From positions 124,001 to 188,000 of the forward strand of contig NJFT01000021.1 of the NCBI GenBank assembly GCA_002221725.1: a DNA stretch of 64,000 nucleotides, given 5' to 3'. This stretch comes from Scedosporium boydii (taxonomy: Eukaryota; Ascomycota; Sordariomycetes; Microascales; Microascaceae). Both the position numbers and the translations under genes were made by a program. This document shows positions 13,301 to 23,333 of the stretch, one piece after another. Each line of letters opens with the position of its first letter. Position 1 is the stretch's first letter. The notes under the pieces were generated by a model, which worked only from the letters and a program-made list of their open reading frames with translations, was not told where the DNA came from and ran no database searches.

Positions 13301-16300
13301 TACGAAACTCAAGCAACTCGCCCGAAAGCACCGTTCGACGATGTTCCATCTCTATCTCGCCGCCCTAAAGGGCCTTGTTTTCCGCCTCCTCCCCGAGATA
13401 GACGACTGCTTCATTGGAATTGCTGATGCAAACCGCTTGGACAAGAAGTTTTTGGGCAGCCTTGGGTTCTTCCTCAACCTTTTACCCGTGCCTTTCTCGA
13501 GGGGCGGAGCTAAGACGAAGATCGGCGACCTCATACGCGATGCCCGCGACAAGGCGTACGCGGCTCTCGATCGTTCTATTGTACCATGGAACGTGATTCT
13601 TAAGGAGCTGAAGATACCGCGTTCCAACACCTTCGCACCTATTTTCCAGCTGTTCGTGGACTACCGCCAAATCGTCCAGGAAAGGTCGACCTGGGGCGGA
13701 TGCAAGATCAGCGACGAAGATTGGTTGAACGCGCGGAATGGTTACGATCTCACCCTGGGCATTACAGACAATCCTACTGGAGAATCACTGCTTTCCTTGC
13801 GATTGCAGGCAGGGCTGTACTCGGAGAGCAGTACCGAGCTACTCATGCGATCCTACGTGAATGTCCTCGAGACTTTTGCATGGAGCTCGGATATTGATGC
13901 TGCTTCCCTCCCATGCTGGGATCCCAAAGACGTTGAGAAGGCTTTTGAAGTTGGTAGAGGTAAGAAGATGAAAATAGGATGGCCCATATTGCTAGATTGC
14001 AAATCGGTGTGCTGATACCATTTTCAAGGACCCGAATTGAAACTCGAATGGCCTGCCACCATTTCTCACCGAGTTGACCAAATGATTGCCCAACACAGGA
14101 CGAAGCCAGCACTAAAGGACGGACTTGGAAACAACCTAACGTACGGCGAAATGGGAGCCCGTGTGAACACAATTGCTTCGACCCTCATAGCTGTGGGTGC
14201 AGCGCCAGGATCGCTTGTTGCTGTTTTCCAGGATCCATCCGCCGATTGGATTTGTTCTATGCTCGCGATCTTCCGCATCGGCGCAACCTACATACCTCTG
14301 GATCTCCGTAACTCCATTCATCGGCTCACGAGCATTGTCAAAGCTTCACAGCCAGCCATTGTACTGACAGATCGGAGCACAACTGAGAAGACAACACTGA
14401 TCTCGGCCGGTGACGCCGTCCAGATCAACGTATCTGAAATAGCAACGTCATCATCTCAGGAACAGTTGCCAAACGAGGCGAGACCAGACTCACATGCTGT
14501 CATTCTTTTCACAAGCGGCTCCACGGGAGAACCTAAGGGCGTCATTATGAAGCACAGCAACCTCACGGCGGAGTGCGAGGCTTACTCCAAATTCTGCGAC
14601 CTCCCCGCTGGAAACTCCGTTGTCATGCAGCAAAGTATCTTCAGCTTCGATTTCTCCCTCGAACAAACCTTCGTAGCTCTCGCCGATGGCGGGTGTCTCT
14701 ACGTGGTCCCAGCAGACAAACGAGGAGATCCCCACGAAATCAGCAAGCTGATGGTTGAACAAGGAGTGACATACACATCGGGTACACCGTCGGAATACGA
14801 GATGTTGTTCAAATACGCATCGGAGACTTTGGCCAAGTGCAAGACATGGCGATATGCCTTCGGAGGAGGGGAGTATCTCAGCCCCAGCCTCATTCGGGAG
14901 TTTGCCAAGCTTCCGCTGCCAAACCTCAGACTCTTCAATAACTATGGCCCCGCCGAAGTCACCACTGCCGCGCTGAAGGGCGAAGTAGCGTACCGTGACA
15001 CCGAGCTGGAGGAACCCACCTTGGCTGGATTTATTCTGCCGAATTACAAGCTTTATTTCGTCGATAAGGATCTCCAACCTGTGCCCGTCGGAGTGCCCGG
15101 CGAGATTGTCGTCGGGGGGCCAGGCGTCACTGTCGGGTACTTGGGAATGGAGGAGACGACAAAGGCTCACTACATCCCTAACAAGTTCGGACCATCACCC
15201 GGAAACGACAGGTTGTATCGCACAGGAGACCTAGGGCGACTCCGGGAGGATGGGGGAGTGTACTGGATCAGCCGTATCGAAGGCGACACCCAGGTGAAAC
15301 TACGTGGATTCCGCATTGAGTTGAAGGAAGTAGAGGCGGTTCTCATAAAACACTCGAACGGAGCGCTGTCCCACGCCGTGGTTACGCTGCGCGGCAATGG
15401 GGAGGAACGATTCCTTGCCGCCCACATCGTCTTCGTTCCGGATTACCCGCAAGAACAACGCGAGGGACTGATTAGGCATCTCGAATCCCGGCTTCCTTTG
15501 CCATCCTACATGCAGCCCTCCGTCCTAGTCCCACTTGACGAGATGCCCCTTACCGCCCACTCGAAGATCGATCGCAAGGCCATCCAAGTCATTCCTCTCC
15601 CCGATGCCTTCACGTCTGGGGAACAGGATACCGTCACCGGAATAGAAAAGAAAATGGCGGAGTTATGGCGAAGAATCATTCCTCATACCATCAAAGATCT
15701 GGCACCCGAGACCAACTTCTTCGACGTGGGTGGCAACTCCATTCTGCTTGTCAAGTTGCAGGCTCTCATGAAGAAAACTTTTAATGCGACTCTGCCGCTG
15801 GTCGATTTGATGAATTCGAGTACCCTTGGGAAAATGGCGAGGATGATCAAGGCTGCTTCTCGGGCAGGCGGCATCGACTGGGAGATAGAAACTAGGTTGC
15901 CAGAGTCTCTGAGAGGAACCAATGCTGCCGTCCCATCCAGGAGAAAGAAGCGTGACAACCTCTCAGTCGTCTTGGTAGGGGCAAGTGGTTACCTAGGGCG
16001 TAATCTCCTACCCCGCCTCGTTGAAGACCCACGCGTGAAGGAGATCTATTGCCTCGTCCGAAAAGACGCGCCGGCCACCAACTCTTCTCCTCCCAGCACC
16101 AAGGTTAAGTTCGTTCAAGTGGATCTGTCTCAGCCGAATTTCGATATCCTGCCCGCGGAGTTTACTGCTCTCGCGGAGAAAGCAGACGCTGTTGTCAACT
16201 GCGCAGCAAACCGCTCCTTCTGGGACAGCTACGAGAGTCTGCGGCCTGTCAACGTCGATGCTGTCAAGGAGCTAGCGCGGCTCTGTCTCGCCAACAACGC

Positions 16301-16874
16301 ATCGCTCCATATGCTTTCGTCAGGTGCGGTACAGATTTACGATTCCACGACTCCGCCGACGGATGGCAGTGACGGCTATGTTGCCAGCAAATGGGCGGCC
16401 GAAACATTCTTGCGCAAGGCCGCCGCAGAAAAAGGTCTGCAAGTCTATCTACACCGTCCCATCCCCGCGCCATCAAGCGAGGCCGAAAAGACATCGGATA
16501 TCTCGGCCACGGTGGTCCTGGAGGAGCTGATTGGCATCACTCGTACCCTTGGCAAGAGGCCTGATTTTACCGCTGTCGGTGGGCATATAGATGTGGCCCC
16601 AGTGGGCAGTGTCGTTAGCGACCTCGTCGCTTCCATCACGAGTGCAGAAGAAGAGTCCGGGAGAGTGGCAGTCATCCCACATGAAGGACGGCTGAGGTTG
16701 TCTGTCAAGGACTTTGCGGATCACATCCAGAGAGATGGTCGGATCAAAGATCTGCCAGTCATGGATCCATTGTATTGGTTCCGCGATGCGAAGATTGCTG
16801 GTTTCGGACACTTGATAACGTCGCAACACTTATCAATGAGTTCCAAGAACGGAGAGTTGGTGACAAGACGTTAA
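4320..16874 (+). CDS. hybrid highly reducing PKS-NRPS megasynthase
   Basis: Builds a methylated reduced polyketide, condenses it with one amino acid and releases the product. Eight exons: 4320-4953, 5038-5673, 5727-6365, 6434-8543, 8609-8826, 8896-11143, 11225-13959 and 14029-16874, in total 4,021 residues, a normal size for the family. Order: KS (Cys178 in DTACSSS, then HGTGTPAGD and GHTEG); AT (Ser635 in GHSSG, split by intron 3); DH (His965 in LKGHKIQG, Asp1142 in HPGMLD); C-methyltransferase (EIGAGTGG near 1409); an ER-like region at about 1600-2090 with no GGVG-type NADPH motif; KR (GLAGEVG near 2107, Tyr2251); ACP (Ser2450 in GVDSLMAVE); condensation (HHISWDG, 2754-2760); adenylation ([31 protein letters not shown]); T (Ser3644 in GGNS); terminal reductase-like domain (GASGYLG near 3724, Tyr3857 and Lys3861 in YVASK). 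No frameshift or missing key residue was seen outside the ER. The product is unknown. Confidence 0.95.
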
Positions 16875-17546
16875 AGCTGGTCAAAATGGGAGGACGGAGT
16901 ATGGATTCTCGCGAGATTGGTTTGATGGCTGTTTTTTTCAGTGATTTTCGAAGGCAAACCCTTCACGCGATGTTAAATATCAATGTTTATATGATCGAAT
17001 CTCTTCAGTAAGAATGCCATTTTCATCCGCATCGAATCGCTCGGAGTTCATACTTCCTCACCGCTCAGGAGGAGCATGCAACTGTGGTGACCAGGGACGA
17101 GCGGTGAGAGTTGAATCTCATCACTTTAACAAGAGCTGTCAAGGCGGGGAGCATAATCCAGGCCGTTCTGCATTCATCCATTCATCCTAGTTCAATTGGG
17201 CAATTCAATTTACCTTGGCGCGGCTTGAGAGAAGTTGACACAATTCAACATCAACCGCGATCCAATTGATTGTTGACGTGTACTTGTAAAGTTGTACTTG
17301 GTCACTCTTTTATCGCCTTTTGTCCTCCCACTCAATTCCTCCTGTTTCCCACATCATCATCATCATCATCATCGCCGCCTTTCGGCCGCCTCAATCCGCT
17401 CTTCTTTCTTCTTCCCTAGAAAGTACTCCTCTTCTTCCTCGCGCGAGACCCAAGTTCCAATTTAAATTATATGTTGGCAATTCCTCATTCCTGGACCCGG
17501 CGGACTACTCTCCAATCTGTGCAAGGGATAGTCGGACCAAGGAACC
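16875..17546. other. intergenic region at the right edge of the cluster
   Basis: No gene is supported in these 672 bases. They hold the 3' end of the synthase transcript and the pyrimidine-rich leader of the Mpv17-family gene, with a CAT microsatellite at 17352-17373. The change from a cluster gene to ordinary cellular genes happens across this gap. Confidence 0.6.
17352..17373 (+). repeat. (CAT)n microsatellite
   Basis: Seven uninterrupted CAT units lie in the presumed 5' leader of the Mpv17-family gene, about 170 bases before its ATG. Confidence 0.9.
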
Positions 17547-18456
17547 ATGGCGCTTCCTCCTATCGCGACTGCTACCATCCAATCGACGGTGTTGGCGGCC
17601 CTCTCAAACTTCTTAGCCCAGTTCTTTAGGTCCTACCGGTTAGATGTACGAAGAGTTCAACGTAGACGATTCACGGTTCTACCCTCTCCACCCTGAGCTG
17701 AGTTCATGGTCGGGTTCTCTTATTGAGCAGTGGGAAGCTTGAGATATATCAATGGCGGCCTTGTGCTGACGTATATGGCCTTGCCATCACTAGATCCGTA
17801 TCTACATTGACTGGGTCCCTGTTGTCCAGTTTGTGATCCTGGCTCTCATAACCACACCGCCAAACTTCCTATGGTATGTCTATGTCGAGATACCTACCAT
17901 CCTCACACTCACTTGAGATCACCAATACTAACACCGAACAAATCGCCGCAGGCAGGAATACTTGGAGCTCACGTACCCAGCTCGTGAACCTGCTTCGAAA
18001 CCCACCTCCAAGGGCGAAAAGAAGACGACAAAGCCTACTAACTCTCCCGGCGAGAGCCCTCTCAACATCCGCAACACCGTCATCAAGACGGTTCTCGATC
18101 AGACCGTCGGTCTAGCCGTCAACACCATCCTCTTCGCCCTCTTCGTCAACGGCCTCGCCGCCGCCATGACCCCGCTGAAAAACGAGACCGAACTGCTTAA
18201 CCTCCGACTCGCGGGCCGCAGCCTTGATTATCTCCTCAGCGGCAGTGCCATCGACTACTCGCGCGTCGACTTCAAGGTCGTCCTGGCACAATCAACCGCG
18301 GATTTCTGGCCTATCATGACGTCGGGTTGGAGCTTCTGGCCTTTTGTCAGCCTGATCAACTTTGCGTTCGTGAAGTCGGTAACGCATCGGAACCTGGTGG
18401 GTGGGTTGGCAGGTGTGGCGTGGGGGATGTACATGAGCGGATTTGTGGATCGGTGA
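17547..18456 (+). CDS. Mpv17/PMP22 family membrane protein
   Basis: Small integral membrane protein of the Mpv17/PMP22 family, whose members sit in mitochondrial inner or peroxisomal membranes and are linked to channel activity. Three exons: 17547-17645, 17794-17873 and 17952-18456, giving 227 residues. Spliced, it reads an N-terminal helix (STVLAALSNFLAQFF), then IDWVPVVQFVILALITTPP, a lysine-rich loop (about residues 70-90), a long hydrophobic segment near VGLAVNTILFALFVNGLAA, and the family signature region FWPIMTSGWSFWPFVSLINF, ending shortly after. The phase-0 intron 1 (148 bases) is the least certain junction; a CTGAC branch site about 30 bases before its acceptor supports it. Which organelle cannot be read from the sequence. 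It is not an obvious member of the metabolite cluster. Confidence 0.87.
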
Positions 18457-20932
18457 AGGGGGACGTGGGGGGGGGAGTCCAGATGACGTTTTCCCCCGTT
18501 CCCTCCATCTCTTGATATGGTCCGAGAGAACCATGTAAATGCAAGGGTAGAAAAAGGCGGGCAGGGGTTGATTAGAGTCGATATTCAAAGACGAACTGAT
18601 GATGAACGGTGATTATAATGTTGGCGGTCGTGCCATAAATTGGGAGCTGGGATTGCTCGGTTAAGACAAGCACTGGGCAAGGCGAGAAGATCCCAATAGT
18701 CTAATAGATAGACACATCAATAGATACAGAACATGGGGCACTGCAGTTTACCAGGAAAACATGGCTTTGATTGCCAAGGGTTCTGTCCATGCCTTTGACT
18801 ATCGTTGGCCACGGATATGAGCCTCGTGGGGGTCCAGCTTATTCGGGTCCGAAAGTTGAGAACGAATGCCAAGTGTCTACATTCCTGCTATGTTCTGAGA
18901 ACCGCCAGGCTCGGCCTCAGCATACGCATTATTACCAGATGACACCAAGTCCCCGATGTCGATAACAGGCCAACACATAGAATCGTCATGATGACTCGCC
19001 TCGGAGAAGGCAAAAGAAGGTTCCGGATTCAATCAAGGATTCTTCAATTCCATCCGTCCCACCTACGGAGTACAATTCCACTTGGTGGTGGCAATAGTCT
19101 TGGTAACTCTAACGTGAGCGATCTCACGGGACGTCGCTGCTAAGCTCCAGCTAGCTGTTAAGATTAGTTCCGCGTACATAGGGCTGATGGAAGAGAGATC
19201 GGATCCGTGTTGGCTGGGCAAGTCGAACAGCCCGTGCCCTCGGGCTAGGATTGAAACCATCGTCTCATGTATGGCCAGCCTCACGTATTGAGCAAGGCGC
19301 TGCGTCGAATAAAGAGCCACGCAGCTCTGTTCCCTTAGCTTCTTGTTTCAAAGCCTACCGGATGGCCCAACTGACACAAATAGGCGCTCCGATAGGAATA
19401 TGAGGTGGCTGGTGCGGTCGGGAAACAAGCTCGGCATGAAACCCGTCTTGACGGATGCCCCTGGGCAGCAGTTCGCCGACATGGTCGTTCTATCGTCCCA
19501 CTGTGGCTTGTAAAAAAGGGCCCAGCCCGCTGGCGTCCTGTCAAACCTTGACTCGGAGAGGCAGCGTGGGGGCCGGTTGTGTGAAAGAAGGTAGGAGTCA
19601 AGGGTGACATCGTCATCATCTCTACATGTACAGTAACGATGATGTCCTCTGGGTTCTGTGACGAACTTGGGCTGTCGCGTGAACGTCAAGGGCGACGGTG
19701 TATCCGCGTCATTTGCTTTGATTAGTGTTTCTCCTACGTACTTAGTAGGAAGGGTCGAGAGGGGCTATATTTCAACATTCTGATGCGAAGAATTTAGGAT
19801 CAGGTCAAAGGAACCAACAACTGACGGAAGACGTAGAGTTTGGATCCCTCGTCTTCGTTGGGACTGGGAACTGGCAAATGGCTTCTTATCCAATGACCTC
19901 ATTTGGCGATTTGGCGGATGATGATTGCTGATATCTATTTTTTACCCCTTTGGCCGAATTTCAAATGCTATTCGTCAGGGCGAAATTGGCCCAGATTTCG
20001 CATTGATCAGCAGCATTGTCTGAACGAAGTACTACTTCTTGATATTTACTCCGTGGCACCGTTCTACTAAAAAGACGAGTCTAGCGGAGTGTACTCCCTC
20101 ACGTGCCCGCAAAGTCTCTGAAATAATTCTACAAGTGCGGAGCGGGAAGCACGAAGCCGCGGCCTCCCTGTTCGGGGAATACCCCAAATCTTCAATGTTG
20201 CAAGCTGGACACAGGTATTATGATGGTTCTCGACCTTCGTGTGATGCGGTGTAGCACAATATCCCAAAAAAGCTACCGACTACGGGGAGTTGGAACCCAC
20301 AAGTAATGCCTCGTGGACAACAGGAACAAGAAGATGGGATGGTTGTATCCGAGGCTACTCTGCTAATTAAAAATGCGGTGAAAAAAAAAAAGTCTCCCTT
20401 TTTTTCAGGGATCAATATGTCCGAAGTTTGTAAGTGGCTGGTGGTCTCTCCTTCCCGCCATGGTACCTGGCGAAAGCACCCAGAGGAAAAAAGAAGAAAA
20501 AAGAAGGAAGAAAAAAAAATTCTTCTGAACCAGTGAACCTTTCCGCCCACGTTCCTTCCCCCGAACTGGGAAAGTCATAATAGGTAGTTACTACAAATTT
20601 ATGCGCCTGAATCAGCGTGGTTCAAATGTACTAGATACGGGCTTCATGAGTACCGAGAAGTATTGCGCCGTTGACTGTCCGGCCCCATCTCCCGCGCTGA
20701 ATTACGTCACAATGCTTCGACAACACCTCAGACCCCAGTCACCCCAGCCAATCATGGAGAATGTTGTCGTCATTTAGGAACATTTGGAGGGGGTGTGTCA
20801 AAAAGGCCTCGAAAAATTTCCAAGACCACTCGGACCAAAGAATTTGAACTTATCTGCGGGAAGGAACACTGAAGTAGTCCTCGAGCCGTTGTTGTGTTGG
20901 TTTCGCGGTGCGAGTCGTGAACACACTAACAC

Positions 20933-20952
20933 CACACACACACACACACACA
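20933..20952 (+). repeat. (CA)10 microsatellite
   Basis: Ten uninterrupted CA units lie in gene-free DNA. No function is suggested. Confidence 0.95.
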
Positions 20953-22505
20953 GACACCGAGGCCCGATGTATCATTTTTTTCATCCCATTGTGCCAATCT
21001 CCAGACCACCACACTTCATTGATGCAATAATGCTTCTAGTCGATCGGAACAAAGCGGTAAATCGTTCATGCGAGCAGGGACATGCTGGTCTACTCCTATT
21101 GCCTCCGCTCACCTCTCCACTACGTACAAAGTATGTACAGACCCTGCTTCCTCTCAGCATGGCTGGCCAGCCATTTATTTAGTTCACTGGTCCCGGAGAC
21201 AGGGACTCGGGCTATGTGGATACAGAGCCGGCTAGTCGCTGCGCGGTTAGGGTTGCAGGGAGCATGTCGGAGCGTCGCGTCTTTGCCGGGCCAGCCCTTC
21301 GAAACGGCATGGGCTTTTTCCTTTTTCTCTCCTTTCTGGAAGTCTTTTCCCTTGCACGAAGCGTAAGAATGGGATCGCGCTATGACAGAGTACTGAGGTA
21401 GGCCACATAGTATAGATCCCACCCTCTCCGAAAAGCAAGATCGCGCGAGAGAGGAAAAGAAACCCATGACTCGTTTCTCTGGAGAGGAGGCTGTGCGGAC
21501 ATTAACCCCTCTTCCGCTGTGCCATATTTCCGAAGTAAGAGTGGGAGAAGCCTGGGGGGGCCTGTCAACACAGCATCGAAGCTGCCGTACTCCCAGGTGT
21601 GCCAAGGCTTCGGCAGCAAGTTTTTCACCCTTCACTTCCAACCCTCCCCAGTTTCTCACAGGAAGTGAGACTCGATGGACGATGTCAGAAGGACTCTATG
21701 CGCTAGAAATGCCTGCCCCCAAGGCAAGGGTCTTCGTAATATTCGTCAAAGTATTCCGAGTCAGGTACTTCATAGGAGATACGAAGTAGTGTAGTTGATC
21801 AATTCGTGTGCCTCCTCCACCGTCTCGTAGGGTTTGATACGGCGCCCTGGACACGTCAATAGTGTACTTCATAGTATACCCTAGTGTAGGTACATTCTCC
21901 AGTCCGGTTGGTTGCGATGTTCTAGTGCGAAATGATGCTTCTCCTAAACTATACTCTACACTACTACGAAATGCTGGCATTAGTAGGAGGATTGTCCGCT
22001 CTCACTCTGACAAGGGGGCGGGCCTAGAGTAGTACTTCCAAGGAGACATTTTCCCTCTTAAATTTGGGGAAATTGATCCCCGCCCTTCTTCCAACCTCCA
22101 CTCCTCCCACTAACACGGTGACCGTGTACCTAGTACTGCTTCCTCATACCGGTCCCTCGTGCGCCCTTGTCACTCGCTCTATAAACATTACGCCATAATT
22201 ACGAATTACATCACTGCCAGCCCAACGTCCCAGGAGTATACGGTACCAGCGACCCACAGCGTTTCTTCGAGGCGCGTCGTGGGACGCAGGCATCTCGTTG
22301 CTAGTGAGAGACTAAGACAACTCTGTGCAGAATGGACGAAGGAGTCACGCAACATAGAATGGAGCTGTTGATCACTGAAGCGCCCTTTGTCTGGTCTTCT
22401 AAGTTCTAGCCTTCTGGCGCATATCAATATGCTGCTGTTTCCGTGTGCTTCGCTGTAGTCGACAGAGGGAGTGGGATTGAGCAGGTTGACGGATGCAGAG
22501 GCTTG

Positions 22506-22537
22506 GTGTCATAGTGTCATAGTGTCATCGTGTCATA
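22506..22537 (+). repeat. GTGTCATA tandem repeat, four copies
   Basis: Four head-to-tail copies of the eight-base unit GTGTCATA; the third copy ends in C instead of A. It lies about 800 bases before the histidine kinase start. Confidence 0.9.
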
Positions 22538-22671
22538 GTGCCTCAGGACACGACTTGAATTCTCCAAGAAAGTGGCCCCCTCGTCGTCGGAGTGGAGCAG
22601 TCTGTAGCGTTAACCTGTTGCTCCTTCCATACTTCGTACAAGTCGATGCCTCTGTTTCTTTTCCAAGTTCC

Positions 22672-22689
22672 CACACACACACACACACA
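22672..22689 (+). repeat. (CA)9 microsatellite
   Basis: Nine CA units lie in the pyrimidine-rich stretch upstream of the histidine kinase. Confidence 0.95.
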
Positions 22690-23113
22690 AACCAGACACA
22701 CACCGAGCCCTTTTTTTCTCGTCCCGTCCCTTTCCCTCATGTCTCTGTTCCTTGGTCTCTGGGCTGGGGGGAAATAGACCGGCACGTTTCATTTTTTTCG
22801 TCTCTTCCCAGTAGTAGGATTTCTCTTCGTTTCTTAATATTTCCTTTCTTAATACGGCATCCTGTAAGAAACTGCGGCAAGGTGCGCAGTCGTGTTTACG
22901 TCTCGAATGCTTGACTCAATCCATCAGCTCCATCCACACCTACCACCAACCTTCTAGCGTTACTTCCATTACCCTTTCTGGGCGAGGAAGAAAAAAAAAA
23001 TCTAGAACTGAAGCCTTTCCAACATACACACACCCACACACGCAGCGCTGTTGTAACCGGCTGTACCCCATCTTCCATCTTCCTCTTTCCCGCATCGACC
23101 CGATTCTCTCAGC

Positions 23114-23149
23114 ATGAGCGTCGCGACGCTTGTTAATTTCCAGTGGTAG
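23114..23149 (+). promoter_or_regulatory. upstream open reading frame 1 of the histidine kinase
   Basis: An ATG followed by eleven sense codons and a TAG stop lies 220 bases before the kinase ATG. If it is in the mature leader, it could reduce translation of the main frame. It might instead mark an unrecognised upstream exon. Presence in the mRNA is inference. Confidence 0.35.
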
Positions 23150-23174
23150 ATCTGTGTGGCCTTCCGGTCCGCTT

Positions 23175-23207
23175 CACCACCACCACCACCACCACCACCA
23201 CCACCAC
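23175..23207 (+). repeat. (CAC)11 microsatellite
   Basis: Eleven perfect CAC units lie in the presumed leader of the histidine kinase, between the two short upstream frames. Confidence 0.95.
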
Positions 23208-23238
23208 CAGCAGCTCATTGCACTTTTCGCCTTGGGAT

Positions 23239-23286
23239 ATGACAACTCGAGTCGCTCGTCTATCCTGTCCTAGCTGCACGAGTTGA
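23239..23286 (+). promoter_or_regulatory. upstream open reading frame 2 of the histidine kinase
   Basis: An ATG with fourteen further sense codons and a TGA stop ends 47 bases before the kinase ATG. It is in another frame, so without splicing it cannot extend the kinase. A leader uORF is the simplest reading. Confidence 0.35.
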
Positions 23287-23333
23287 CACTTTCTTCAAAG
23301 TCTTCCTATCCCCTTCCGCCCCCACCCCCCTCT

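Larger units (their letters stand above)
18457..23333. other. long intergenic region before the histidine kinase
   Basis: I find no supported gene in 4.9 kb. The longest frames (132 codons plus at 20784-21182; 179 codons minus at 21120-21659) overlap each other antisense and match no family. The stretch holds several microsatellites, a four-copy GTGTCATA repeat, two TACGAAGTA/TACTTCGTA words (21780 and 22630), and from about 22.6 kb a pyrimidine-rich leader with two short upstream open frames. Confidence 0.5.

Noticed and set aside
21120..21659. 179-codon minus-strand open frame
   Set aside because: No recognisable motif, no splice support and overlapping plus-strand frames of similar quality.
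23175..23207. CAC run considered as a CRISPR-like or coding His repeat
   Set aside because: It is a simple microsatellite with no spacers, and it lies before the kinase ATG in a leader.
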